Positions 18,253 to 28,719 of a stretch of DNA of 64,000 nucleotides are shown here, one piece after another; positions within the stretch are counted from its first letter, which is position 1, and every line of letters starts with the position of its first letter. The translations under genes were made by a program, and so were the position numbers. Where the stretch lies: assembly GCF_019492185.1 (NCBI RefSeq), contig NZ_JAICCF010000001.1:248001-312000 (forward strand). Direction: 5' to 3'. A model generated the notes under the pieces. It saw nothing but the letters and a program-made list of their open reading frames with translations. It searched no databases and had not been told where the DNA came from. The stretch is from Chitinophaga rhizophila (lineage in GTDB: Bacteria; Bacteroidota; Bacteroidia; Chitinophagales; Chitinophagaceae).

Positions 18253-21200
18253 CCGATTAATCCATTATAGGTAGCCACTGTCTTCTCATTGTCGGGTGTA
18301 GCAATATCCTGGTCTGTCCATACCTGTGACCATTGCTGTATACCCTCTTTCTGCGCGCTGATAGTCTCTGCTGCATTCTTAATCAGCTTTCTGGCTATCG
18401 CCGGTATCTTATCCGGAGAAGCAACTATTAACCGGTCTATGTAATAAGCTGTAGCATATATCAGCAACCTGACCACCTGTGCCTTCTGCACGGCCTTCAG
18501 CTTTCCGAATCCGCTTTGTAATGCTCCCTGTAATCGCTCATAAGCAGCGTGTAATTCCTCTGGCGCTCCACTTGCCAACAGGAATGTCTTTGTATCTGAC
18601 CAGCGACTGTCTTCCAGCAGCGTATCGTCTTCCTTCGACATCGCATTGAGTCCTCCCCGGTAACTCAGTATACGCTTATTGAACAGCGCATCATTGCTTC
18701 CAGCCGATAACGACTTGATAACAACCGGCGGTACATTATTGTCCGTCACCGGAGATACTGGTTCTGTATCCGAGGACTGGAAGGTATGTATGTCAAGGAT
18801 AGCAAAACCCTTCTGACAGTCCTCCACGTCCTCAAAGGTATATCGCAGCCTGTACGTGCCTTGCTGCGGATCTTCAATACTTAATGTCAGCCGCTCTCTA
18901 TCCCCCTTCCAGGAGATATCATAGTCAGCAGGATCTATTTCCTGTTCGCTATCGTTCTGCTGCAATACCAGGGCAAAACTTCCGCCATAAGGAGCCGCTT
19001 CAATATCCAGCTCTTCTCCGCTGCTGATATTCCAGTCTACCGAGTCTTTACCATTACTGGTGACCTTTACATTACCCTGCGGACAAATCACTATTTCCTG
19101 CGCATATGTGCTATGCATACCATCTCTGGATGCTGTGAGCCGGATGGTGAACACAACGCCATTTTCAACAAGCAGTTCCAGTTCCACCACTTCATTAATA
19201 TCCGCTGTATCCGTCTCCTTCAACACATCGCCTTTATGATCTTCTAATATCCAGTGATATGCATCTGCCCGTAGAGACTGGTTCTTTAACACAACGGCCG
19301 TTCCTGTGCCTTCCGGCAGTACCTTTCTTTCTGCCACAGAGAATAATGCCACCGGCGGTGCATCCTGGAATATCAGCTTGATGGACGGCCTACCAGAACA
19401 ACATGTATACGGCAAACTAAAGTCAGCTAACACTTCATAGTTCGCCAGCTCTTCTGCCAGATTCACGCCTGCTGCCTGATCAGAAAACATCAGTTTAACC
19501 AGGTTTGCCTTCTTTTCTTCTGATAAAAATGCAGGATCAGTCTTACCACATACCAGCACTAACGTTCCTCCTTTTGGCACACCACCATTATGCTCCAGCC
19601 CCGGATGCTGTTCAGCAAATCGATGAAACAAAAGGCTGCCCGCCAGCTCTTCTTTCCTACGTACGTATTCTTCATAGACGGCAAACAAGGAGGTAAGATG
19701 CGCACGGCAACATGTTTTATCTTCATCGTAACAGGTCCCTTCCCTGCTGCAAAGCACTTCCAACTTCTTCTCAAGATCTACCGGCTGCGGACCGAACAAA
19801 GCGACTAGCGCCTCAAACATATTTCCTATATCATCTCTGTCGAATCGCCGCCCGAAGATGATCTCTTCAAAGTTTTCAGAACAGGTACGCGCACAACGGA
19901 TGTCATTCACCACCTTCTCCAGCAATACAGTCAGATCACTGAATGCTGCAGAACGCTCTTTAATCAACGCTAACATATCTGCCTCTTCGCCCAGGTATAC
20001 TACTTTGATATCGAACGGCAGGTGCAGCTCGCTCCGTTCATTCTCAATGGCCTCCAACGCTGTTTGTATGGATACTCCTGTATGTCCCTTTATTCTGAAG
20101 AAGTTATAAATGTCTATATTGCCCAGTAGCAGGTTCCTGTCTTTGTCATCAGCGATACCCGGAATTGTAAACGTTCGCTGATTACGTACAAGCTCCGTAT
20201 TCCACACTTTTGAGAGGTGATTCGCCTCCTTGTAATATCCCGGAATGGCACGCCCAGAGAGCATTTTACCAAGACCCGCATCTGGTGTAAAGTTAACGCC
20301 GAACGATGGAAATGCGGCATCAGTGAACCGGGTATGTGAGATATCTGCGAGGTATTGCAAGCGATTAATCAGTAACAAAGGCTTCTCCAATGCATTGATA
20401 CTCAGGTCGGCAAATGGAGGGCGATATAAGCCCATGCGGTAATCAGTATCATTACCTGCATACTTCGCTCTGATACTGCCTAAAGCTATATACTCTGCGA
20501 AACGATTCCTGTCAGGAAATAATGACAGGTAACTAAACAGGTCTGTAGCTGCGAACTCCTGATAAGCCGCTATCAGATCACGATAGTAATCATATAGCCA
20601 GGGGAACAGGTATCCGCCTTTCGACCTTATATGCTCTCTCAATCCTTTCAGGTTAGCTTCCAGGCTGTTAAAAGGATTATTCACCGGTAGTCCCAGCTTT
20701 TCTTTCACCAGGTCATACAACTGCATAAATGTATTCGCTATCAGTGGCTCTGCTGCGGTACATACTTCGTCAAACCCTTCGCTTACTGCACTCCAGCTGG
20801 TAAAACGTTCAAAGGAGATATATGCATGTCCGTCGTCATTCAGATAACCAAACCGGTTGATCACCGCGTCGTTTGTTCCGGCCGCTGACTGGTCCCCGAT
20901 GAACCATTTGTCCAGGTCTGCCTGATCTACCAGGCTTTTGTCGATCAGGATTGTCTGTACGGTACGCGTTTGCAGACTTTCACTATTCTCCTGGCCATAC
21001 AGGCAACTACCTGTGGTAGTCTCACTTGTACTCAGGATGAGCAATACCAGGTATGCTGTTGTATCAGGGGGACGGTTTGCATTACCCGGGTCTTTTCCGG
21101 TAATACGCCACGCAAATTCATTATGATTTTCATTCCCGGTACTTAGTATGGCAACGGTAGGTGTCTTCTTCAGCAATGTGATCTGGCTTTCAGCACTGAA

Positions 21201-21458
21201 GCCATTATAGACGATCTCCTCTTCCAGCGTGAACAGCTTACCATCAGAGGTAACGGCCGTTCCCGGCGCAAGACGCAATGTTCCCGCCTGTTCGTCAATC
21301 GTTATATTCAGTCCGTAGAATATACCTGAACCATCCAGGAACATCCGGGAATCCATTACCTCTCTTTCCGCAAAATCAACGATACCTTTCAGACTGCTAC
21401 TCTTCAACTGCTGCCCCTTTTTAAAGATCGGGTAAGGGGTAGAATTATTAATTATCAT
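18249..21458 (-). CDS. Large eCIS-associated protein of unknown role, PKD-like C-terminal region
   Basis: A 1069-residue protein without signal peptide. The first 100 residues (SRMFLDGSGIFYGLNITIDE; LAPGTAVTSDGKLF) look like the N-terminal attachment region of baseplate or fibre-associated proteins. The middle is helical (about 230-620). Residues about 700-800 resemble a PKD/Ig fold (LKNQSLRADAYHWILEDHKG; FTIRLTASRDGM), followed by a second beta-rich domain and a helical tail. It is coupled to the tape measure gene by ATGA and follows the giant baseplate gene, so a structural or fibre-support role is likely, but no family-level assignment is made. Confidence 0.75.
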   Translation of the reverse strand: MIINNSTPYPIFKKGQQLKSSSLKGIVDFAEREVMDSRMFLDGSGIFYGLNITIDEQAGTLRLAPGTAVTSDGKLFTLEEEIVYNGFSAESQITLLKKTPTVAILSTGNENHNEFAWRITGKDPGNANRPPDTTAYLVLLILSTSETTTGSCLYGQENSESLQTRTVQTILIDKSLVDQADLDKWFIGDQSAAGTNDAVINRFGYLNDDGHAYISFERFTSWSAVSEGFDEVCTAAEPLIANTFMQLYDLVKEKLGLPVNNPFNSLEANLKGLREHIRSKGGYLFPWLYDYYRDLIAAYQEFAATDLFSYLSLFPDRNRFAEYIALGSIRAKYAGNDTDYRMGLYRPPFADLSINALEKPLLLINRLQYLADISHTRFTDAAFPSFGVNFTPDAGLGKMLSGRAIPGYYKEANHLSKVWNTELVRNQRTFTIPGIADDKDRNLLLGNIDIYNFFRIKGHTGVSIQTALEAIENERSELHLPFDIKVVYLGEEADMLALIKERSAAFSDLTVLLEKVVNDIRCARTCSENFEEIIFGRRFDRDDIGNMFEALVALFGPQPVDLEKKLEVLCSREGTCYDEDKTCCRAHLTSLFAVYEEYVRRKEELAGSLLFHRFAEQHPGLEHNGGVPKGGTLVLVCGKTDPAFLSEEKKANLVKLMFSDQAAGVNLAEELANYEVLADFSLPYTCCSGRPSIKLIFQDAPPVALFSVAERKVLPEGTGTAVVLKNQSLRADAYHWILEDHKGDVLKETDTADINEVVELELLVENGVVFTIRLTASRDGMHSTYAQEIVICPQGNVKVTSNGKDSVDWNISSGEELDIEAAPYGGSFALVLQQNDSEQEIDPADYDISWKGDRERLTLSIEDPQQGTYRLRYTFEDVEDCQKGFAILDIHTFQSSDTEPVSPVTDNNVPPVVIKSLSAGSNDALFNKRILSYRGGLNAMSKEDDTLLEDSRWSDTKTFLLASGAPEELHAAYERLQGALQSGFGKLKAVQKAQVVRLLIYATAYYIDRLIVASPDKIPAIARKLIKNAAETISAQKEGIQQWSQVWTDQDIATPDNEKTVATYNGLIG

Positions 21459-21486
21459 TTTCTGAAGAATTTTAATTTAGTTAACA

Positions 21487-24400
21487 CTATCCCAGCATAG
21501 CTTCATCCAATAAGATCAACGGCTTGTCATCACCTCCTTCATCATCCCACATGTATGCTGCCGGATATACGTTCTTAAGGTCCTTTAATACTTTATTCAA
21601 TGCCTTGAGACTATCCTCATATTCGCAACTCTCCTCCCGTGAAAGGGCCATCAACCATTGCTTCCATGCTGACTCAAATGCCAGCATCTGCTGTGGACTG
21701 ATCCATACAATATTCAGTCTGATATGTGCGGGCGCTTCCCTGCGTAATGTATCTTCAAAGAATTGTCTGAACCGCGCCAGTCTGAATCGTTGCGGCCAGG
21801 CCGGTAATACGACCGTTGCCCAGAAAGAATAAGGGTCCGCCAGAAATGTCTTGTCACAATACCTGGCATTTTCCGGATCGGTTGCCTCCTCCTCCTCATC
21901 ACAGCAGAAGCATACATCTGTACATACCGGTAGCATCGCATCGCTAGTTGTGCAAACGACTGGTATTACCACCTGACTGACCATCTCATCGGATACATCA
22001 TTGAGCAACGTCTGCATAGCTGTGCGCATCTGCGACAAATCACTTAACAAGGTTATTATCTGCGCTGTTGCCGGCAACGTAGCCATCGCAATGCGCTCAT
22101 CTTCCTGGTAAAAGGAAATCGTTATTGTAGTGATATGTGTATCAACGAAGACTTTATCACCGGCTGCTGCTTTTTTAAGTGCATCCAGGAAAGATGCCGC
22201 ATCTGCAAACACGCCTTCATTGATGATCCTTAATGTCAGGGGTGATTCCCGTTGCGCATACCATTCCAGCTCCAGCTGCCATGACTCGTACGACTGCTGT
22301 TGTGACCTGGGCCGCATCAGTATATGTTCCAGTACATGCATACCTTCGGCACTGATTGCCTGCAGTACGTGTTCCATCGCTGCATCTCTTGCTGTTATGC
22401 TGGTGTAAGTGAGCGGATGTTCTGCCAATACGCCTTCAGGATTCACTAACGTTACGCTGAATGGTCCACAGGTATCTTCGTCCCCACGCTGGTAATTGCG
22501 TAGGTCGCTCAACAGGGTACATGCTATATTCAATGCCTCCCGCGCTTCTTCAGGTGTATCGTATTGGTGAACAGATTCCCATATTGCTGCTGCTTCATAC
22601 GTGATAGTGTCTTCTACCAGCTGTGTAATGTTGTTTATCTCGAAAGAGTACTTTTTGCCATTTTCTACAACCGGAAACATCATGGCATTGAACATGCGGC
22701 TGGCCCGGTCATTTTCTATATCCTCTCCGCAAATAATGCCCGGGGCTACTGCAATCACTTTCCCATCCATATCTTTCAGATAAAGGGTATATGCATTATC
22801 GCAACCTGCCATCTGCTCATAATAGTAAGACGCTGCTGAACGCGCCATTTCAAGCAGGTAAACGTAAAAGTGTGCTTCTGCTGCTTTTGCCAGTGCCGGG
22901 GTATTGTACCGGCTTACTGACTTCCACATTACCTTATCCTGCTCGTCTGTTGTACTGAATAACTGATAGTAATACAGTTTTGTCGTAACGGCCGGTAAAG
23001 TTTCTGTTGCAACCTGCCATATCTGATCGAAAGCGGGAATGTGTCCGTAACTCATCCACAGCTCTCCAAAGTTTATCTTTTCCGGCTGTGCAAAGTAACA
23101 ATCCAGTATATGAGGGTCGGTATTCAGGTTGACTGGTTTGACAAACCAGCCATATAGCTTTCGTTTACAGTAAATATCTGCCAGCAGTGACATTCTTTCT
23201 TCTTCCCGCCGTTCCATACCCTGATACCATCCTGTATGCTGTGCTACGCGGTAGCTACTGTCATCCACCATACGGAACGCATACCGGCAACCGGCTGCAT
23301 AATCTGTATATGGGAAGAAGTTACGGTTGTCAGGATCCAGATTATCCAGGAACACCTGTAAACGGTCCCAGGCGTCTGTTTTTGTCATCTCCTCTTTGTC
23401 GTCCTCACATTTACGGGTCACATGCTGTATATCAAGTAATACTTTACCGAGTGTCAACGAGTAATAGCAACCTACTGTCTCATCATCCAGGCAGTAGTTA
23501 CCTCGGAATAACAACAACTGTCTGAACTCCAGCAACGCTTCTTCCGCTGCTGCTGGTGTGGCATATCGATGTATGCTGTCCCATTCGTACACACCTGCTT
23601 TTGTATTGTATATGTGAAAGGAGAAACTACCTGCCTCATTACGGTATACGCCGTGCTTACGGGCAAACTGCTGACGTTCACGGATGGCGGCAATATAGGC
23701 TTCATAACTACCTGGTGTGATCTTCGCTACGGCAATGGGTTGCCCGGTGTCATCATTGAGGAACAATTCTTCTGTCAATGGTGTCCAGGGGCTGTAATGC
23801 TCCTGCCGGAGTGTGCGTTGCAACAGCTCCCACGATGCTGTCTCAAATGCGGCCGCTGCCGCTGCTGCTGTAGGGTATGCATTTATACTCTGCCACAACA
23901 ACAGATCATTACGGCGCAGCTGGTAATAGTACAGGCCTTTATCAGCTATTACGGCGGAAGCTCCTCTTTCCAGTGCAGTAAATACCGGCAGTCTACGCTG
24001 ATAACGCTGTAACAGAGCGGCTACTGCCGCTGTGCGTTCCGCATTGCTTTCAAACTTCCGGGTATAACGGGCAATCCGGTAGTCCCGGTCCCACAGTCTG
24101 TATCCAAACGCATATTCGTGGTCTCCGGCCTTGAACAAATCTGTTCTTACATCCCGCAGTATTGTATAACTGCCAGACTCAATGTTGCTGAGCTTAAATC
24201 CGGACCATGCCACCAATCTGTCTCTCGCCTGTTCGGCTTCTTTTGCACAGTCATACCACTGTGGATGAACTGCTACCCTGTCTTCTCCTTCTTTCAGGAA
24301 TACCCGGTAACCACTTTCCTCCTGTACAATCTCATAATTATCCGGTTGAGGTGCCAGTACCTTGATGATATGTACCAATGTCTTTTCAGCATCTTCTTTT

Positions 24401-27400
24401 TCCGGTTTCTCGTCCAGTCCTTCCAGCGCTGTTTCCGGGTACCAGCAACAACAGGACAACCATTGCCAGCTATATTTCCATGCGCCGGCCAGCTTAATTG
24501 CTGTTGCTATCTGGCCATGTTCCTGCAGGAAACGAAGGGTGCGCTCTACTGCGGCATCTCTTTCATCCGTAGTCGTGTATTCAAAAGGATGAACGGCAAG
24601 TACTTCTTTATTGTTATCAATGATCCTAAATCCATAGGTACAGTTGTCGTGTATCGTCAGCAGATAATACTGCCGCTGCTTGCCAAACTTCATGGTTGTA
24701 TAGAAAGCGGTACGTACCTCGTCATAGCTGGTATAGAAGTGCGGTTCCTGCAATAACAAACCCGCTGTATCACTGATCTTAAAGTAAAAGTGGGAACGGG
24801 TAACATCCGCCCATCCGGCATTCGCCTGCAAAGCTGCCAGCTGCTGCTTCAGCAGTAACTGCAAACCGTCCCTCTCTTCTACTGTTGCTGACCATTGTCC
24901 CTGTTTGGCAAATGGTATTCCGGCCCTGGTTGTAATGGTATAACCGTAGCCATTACCTGGCTGCTGACTGGGTTGGATATCTTCGGATAGTGCAGTCAGT
25001 ATCCATTCAACAAAAGCCTGTACAGCGGCTGCCCGGGTCTCCCATACACCTATACTCTGCATCAGCGGTGTATCTGTCGAAGTCTCCTGCCAGTAGATGC
25101 CGTATCCGTCCGTAGCTGCGCCCTTTTCTACCCACAGGACATCCTGTCCTGCTTTCAACAATATTTTCTCCATCAACCTGAGTGCTGCGCCATGATCTTC
25201 TATGATACCACTTTCGGCAAGTAACTGTCCGGCGTCATCGCTGATCTCCACCACGTAGCTGTAATTATCCAGTGTTCTGATACTGACATTACGCGGATTA
25301 GCTGCTGACCGGATAATATTCCGGGTTATCTGGGTAACGGCTGGTCCATCCGGCACAGGACGGGTGGTGGTCAATAGTACATCCTGACTGCCGGCGGCTG
25401 CCTCCAGGTCTTTAAAGTAATAGATAGCTGCAGGACCGGTCTTTACGGCTTCACTGACAGTCAGCCATAGCTGACTGAATAGCGACAGATTAGTCTGCAT
25501 GGCCTGCTGCGCTGCATCGCCGGAAGCAAAAGACTGAAGATGTACAGTTATTAAGGTAGATAACAACTCTCCTTCTTCTTCGCCAGTTTCTGTGCGTACA
25601 ACCTGCAAGCGGAATACACCGTCTCCTGTCTGGACAATGTGATAGTTATCCGCTTTAGCAGCCAGTTCGATAAACTGTATGAACGCGACTGGCAACTGCG
25701 CTTTGTCTTTGTAAGGAACAATACCCTCCCAGGCTACCTGACCATTCTGACTTAGTGTCCAGTTGTATACCTCCGTTGCTTCACGCTGATAGGTGAGGTA
25801 ATGTTGGCGGAAGTATGCCTGTAATGCGGCTTTCTTCTGTTCAGCTGCTTCGGCAGTACCAAACGTCTGGGGATGATAGGCTATCTGTACAGTTTCCTGT
25901 ACGATGATGATCCTGAAATTGGCGGCGGCAACATCTTCTTCTATTTCCCATGCTGCATCGTGCTGCAACACTTCCAGGCAATCGTACCCCAGTGACAATG
26001 CCTCTTCCTGTGAAGCTACTCCCTGACGACTCTTCAGCAAGGTCTTGCCATAGTCGTCGGGCAACTGGAAATAATATCCTTCCTGTGTCTGCGGATAGAC
26101 CTTATATTGGCCATCCTCCTGGAAAAACTGCACAAACCAGTCTATCAATACATCGCGCTCCTCAGGGGTAGTGTACTGTACACTGCACTTTGCAGCGATC
26201 CAGCTGGCGGCGGTAGCAGGTGATTCAATACTAAACCCATACACCCCTTCTCCTGTACAGCCAAATGGCTTGTAGTTAGCTTTTTGCTTCCCCAGTTCGA
26301 GAAACTGGCTGAATACACTGTTGATCTCCTCACTGGTATGAAGGCTGCTGCTGACAAACAACGGGGTTTCCTGATGAGGCAAACGGCAAATGAAACCTGT
26401 CTGCTTTTCAGCATGAACAAGATCAAAATTACTAAGGGAGGCGGAAGGAGATTGCCGTATGCCCATCAGGCCGGCCACACGTTTTTCCAATCCGCAGACA
26501 GGAAAGCCGGTGCCCGGCGTTTTATAATTGAATGCCAGTGCCCTGTTAGCGCTGGTTTCAGGATAAGCGGATAAAAATGCTGCTTTGTCTGCAAGGTTAC
26601 GTTCCGGATCATTCTTTCTGCCGCTGATGTTATACATCATGAGCGCATAGTCGGTGAAGTCTTCTGAAAATCTGGCCAGCAGATGATCGAGGAATCTTTC
26701 CTTTCTTGCCTGGTATTGCTCGGCAGTTTCGTATAGCACAGTCAGCATCTCGGTATCTCCTGCATCATTGAACACGAGGTCAAACGTATATATGTCGTCT
26801 TTCCGGTTATTGTTACGGCTATAGCTACCCGGTAAGGTGGCCAGGAAAATAACATCCAGAGCGGCCTGCTCCGCGGCTATTGCGGTGGTGAAGTACACGG
26901 CGCTTTCAAGTAACACGCTGCTTCCGGAATCTGTCAGTACAAAGTACCAGTTACCAGTATCTTCCAGCTGTCTGACTTCTTTGCCGGCTGTATTGTTGGA
27001 ACATTCACTGATAATACGTCGTATTACTTCATCGCGCAGATACATGGAGTTATAGGCTTTCCTTCCGCCGCCGGGTGCTGGTTCATAGGCCAGCTGCATC
27101 CCGTTGTAGGACTTCCCCTGGGTGGTCAATGGCAACTGTTTCTTATACCTCAGCAGGGATGGCAGTTGCGGTATACCGCTCAGATCTGCCGGAAAATAGG
27201 TACGTTCGTCACCGGGGATGGCTGCACCAAGGGAGAATAGTTTCCTCACCGAAGACAACTGCGCAAAGTAATCTGCCAGCAGCCTGTCAAAGAATAACAG
27301 GTAGGCCTGCAGCTGCAACGCCTGGGCCTTTCTGGCGGCAGTGGCATCTCCGGGTACGTCATGCTTACCAACCATGTATACTTTCGGCAATTCGTACTGA

Positions 27401-28674
27401 ACTGAGGAATATTGCGCAAGATCCAGCTGGCGGCCCTTGGGTACAATTGTGTCAAGTGATGCCGGTGCTTTGGGGAACTTATTATAGTCTGAGATACCTT
27501 TCTTGTAACGCTGGCTGACCAGTTCATTATTCGCACCAAACTGTAACCTGTTACGGAAGAAAATAACGTTTGAGGTTTCGGGGGATAATACAGGACGATG
27601 ATCTTTCTTCAGACGCAGACACCATTCTTCTCCTTCCTGCTTTACGGGATTACCGGCGGCATCTGTCAATGCGTATCCGTATTCATCAAAGCTGGTCATC
27701 AGCAGACGAGTGATGCCGGCCACGCCAGGCACCTTCATGATAATACGGTACAGGTCAGAAGCCTGTAATGTTGTGATGCGCTCAAGGCTTTCCAGCTCTT
27801 GTACATCGACGAAGCCGTTCTGCTGTAAGGGTGCGTCTTTATCAAATTCATACGGACGACCTTCAAAGATCTCTTCCATACTCCTTCCTTTGTCCAGCAA
27901 CTGCTGCAGGCTATAAAACACCGGCGCGGGCGACAGGAAGTCTTGTATGCTGCTATAGATGTTTAACAACACCTCGTCAGGGTCGTAATTGGCGGCCAGT
28001 TCAATATGCAGACAAAGACTGACCGGTTCTTTTTCCAGCACCACTACATCAGGGAAGTCTTCGCACAGGTTACGATGGGCATGCAGGCGTTGATCTATAT
28101 CTGACAGAACGGTCTCCATAGGAAAGACGTCATTGCCACAGGCATCCTTTTCATAAGCAGCTGCGTATACGTCATCCGGCTCTATGTACACACGGTACAA
28201 TCCTTTAAGTGGTACGGCAGACTGCGCTGCAGTTACCCGGGTATTGTCGAGTACACCAGTCCCGCAGTCGTATACAAGGGAATAGTCTGCTTCTGTTTCA
28301 TCTTCATTAATAGGTACCAGCCATGCATTGCGCACGCCTTTCACGTCTATGAGCATCCTGCGGATATCGGTGATTGTCAGCGGATTATTACCCAATATCC
28401 TGGCAGCCGTGTAAAAGTTATCATCTCCTTTAGCGCCTGCCGGAGCTGCGATAAGGTCTTTGAAATCGAGCTTGGTACGGTAGTCCAGGTCTGTCAGCAC
28501 ATAACACAGCGCTTCCAGGATTGTGATGCCAGGATCGTGCAGGTTATGGTCTGTCCATATCTTGCCGGATAGCTCCGCAATATGCTGGATACCCAGTTTA
28601 CGCAGTGTGGCAAAGTCCAGGTATTCCGGGAAGCCACTGTTTTTATCCGTAGTAATATATTTGAGATCAGGCAT
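21487..28674 (-). CDS. Giant baseplate wedge protein (Afp12-like) with internal repeat expansion
   Basis: A 2395-residue protein, more than twice the usual size of Afp12-type wedge proteins. The N-terminus (SGKIWTDHNLHDPGITILEA; VLTDLDYRTKLDF) is the baseplate-J/gp6-like signature. The C-terminus (residues about 2260-2395: DPYSFWATVVLPAWPQRFRL; APAHIRLNIVWISPQQM) matches the end of the same family. Between about residues 565 and 2100 lies a series of roughly 80-100-residue modules with the pattern Y-x-F/Y-x-L...(W/A)xSxxxYxTxxEAxxAxxxxL, for example YYYQLRRNDLLLWQSINAYP, FSFHIYNTKAGVYEWDSIHR and YGFRIIDNNKEVLAVHPFEY, reminiscent of DUF1508/YegP repeats. Flanked by the fibre gene (45 bp) and the 1069-residue gene (28 bp). 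Confidence 0.88.
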   Translation of the reverse strand: MPDLKYITTDKNSGFPEYLDFATLRKLGIQHIAELSGKIWTDHNLHDPGITILEALCYVLTDLDYRTKLDFKDLIAAPAGAKGDDNFYTAARILGNNPLTITDIRRMLIDVKGVRNAWLVPINEDETEADYSLVYDCGTGVLDNTRVTAAQSAVPLKGLYRVYIEPDDVYAAAYEKDACGNDVFPMETVLSDIDQRLHAHRNLCEDFPDVVVLEKEPVSLCLHIELAANYDPDEVLLNIYSSIQDFLSPAPVFYSLQQLLDKGRSMEEIFEGRPYEFDKDAPLQQNGFVDVQELESLERITTLQASDLYRIIMKVPGVAGITRLLMTSFDEYGYALTDAAGNPVKQEGEEWCLRLKKDHRPVLSPETSNVIFFRNRLQFGANNELVSQRYKKGISDYNKFPKAPASLDTIVPKGRQLDLAQYSSVQYELPKVYMVGKHDVPGDATAARKAQALQLQAYLLFFDRLLADYFAQLSSVRKLFSLGAAIPGDERTYFPADLSGIPQLPSLLRYKKQLPLTTQGKSYNGMQLAYEPAPGGGRKAYNSMYLRDEVIRRIISECSNNTAGKEVRQLEDTGNWYFVLTDSGSSVLLESAVYFTTAIAAEQAALDVIFLATLPGSYSRNNNRKDDIYTFDLVFNDAGDTEMLTVLYETAEQYQARKERFLDHLLARFSEDFTDYALMMYNISGRKNDPERNLADKAAFLSAYPETSANRALAFNYKTPGTGFPVCGLEKRVAGLMGIRQSPSASLSNFDLVHAEKQTGFICRLPHQETPLFVSSSLHTSEEINSVFSQFLELGKQKANYKPFGCTGEGVYGFSIESPATAASWIAAKCSVQYTTPEERDVLIDWFVQFFQEDGQYKVYPQTQEGYYFQLPDDYGKTLLKSRQGVASQEEALSLGYDCLEVLQHDAAWEIEEDVAAANFRIIIVQETVQIAYHPQTFGTAEAAEQKKAALQAYFRQHYLTYQREATEVYNWTLSQNGQVAWEGIVPYKDKAQLPVAFIQFIELAAKADNYHIVQTGDGVFRLQVVRTETGEEEGELLSTLITVHLQSFASGDAAQQAMQTNLSLFSQLWLTVSEAVKTGPAAIYYFKDLEAAAGSQDVLLTTTRPVPDGPAVTQITRNIIRSAANPRNVSIRTLDNYSYVVEISDDAGQLLAESGIIEDHGAALRLMEKILLKAGQDVLWVEKGAATDGYGIYWQETSTDTPLMQSIGVWETRAAAVQAFVEWILTALSEDIQPSQQPGNGYGYTITTRAGIPFAKQGQWSATVEERDGLQLLLKQQLAALQANAGWADVTRSHFYFKISDTAGLLLQEPHFYTSYDEVRTAFYTTMKFGKQRQYYLLTIHDNCTYGFRIIDNNKEVLAVHPFEYTTTDERDAAVERTLRFLQEHGQIATAIKLAGAWKYSWQWLSCCCWYPETALEGLDEKPEKEDAEKTLVHIIKVLAPQPDNYEIVQEESGYRVFLKEGEDRVAVHPQWYDCAKEAEQARDRLVAWSGFKLSNIESGSYTILRDVRTDLFKAGDHEYAFGYRLWDRDYRIARYTRKFESNAERTAAVAALLQRYQRRLPVFTALERGASAVIADKGLYYYQLRRNDLLLWQSINAYPTAAAAAAAFETASWELLQRTLRQEHYSPWTPLTEELFLNDDTGQPIAVAKITPGSYEAYIAAIRERQQFARKHGVYRNEAGSFSFHIYNTKAGVYEWDSIHRYATPAAAEEALLEFRQLLLFRGNYCLDDETVGCYYSLTLGKVLLDIQHVTRKCEDDKEEMTKTDAWDRLQVFLDNLDPDNRNFFPYTDYAAGCRYAFRMVDDSSYRVAQHTGWYQGMERREEERMSLLADIYCKRKLYGWFVKPVNLNTDPHILDCYFAQPEKINFGELWMSYGHIPAFDQIWQVATETLPAVTTKLYYYQLFSTTDEQDKVMWKSVSRYNTPALAKAAEAHFYVYLLEMARSAASYYYEQMAGCDNAYTLYLKDMDGKVIAVAPGIICGEDIENDRASRMFNAMMFPVVENGKKYSFEINNITQLVEDTITYEAAAIWESVHQYDTPEEAREALNIACTLLSDLRNYQRGDEDTCGPFSVTLVNPEGVLAEHPLTYTSITARDAAMEHVLQAISAEGMHVLEHILMRPRSQQQSYESWQLELEWYAQRESPLTLRIINEGVFADAASFLDALKKAAAGDKVFVDTHITTITISFYQEDERIAMATLPATAQIITLLSDLSQMRTAMQTLLNDVSDEMVSQVVIPVVCTTSDAMLPVCTDVCFCCDEEEEATDPENARYCDKTFLADPYSFWATVVLPAWPQRFRLARFRQFFEDTLRREAPAHIRLNIVWISPQQMLAFESAWKQWLMALSREESCEYEDSLKALNKVLKDLKNVYPAAYMWDDEGGDDKPLILLDEAMLG

Positions 28675-28719
28675 TGTAAGATATGTACTTGGTATAATGT
28701 ATCAGGGCGGCGATTCCTG

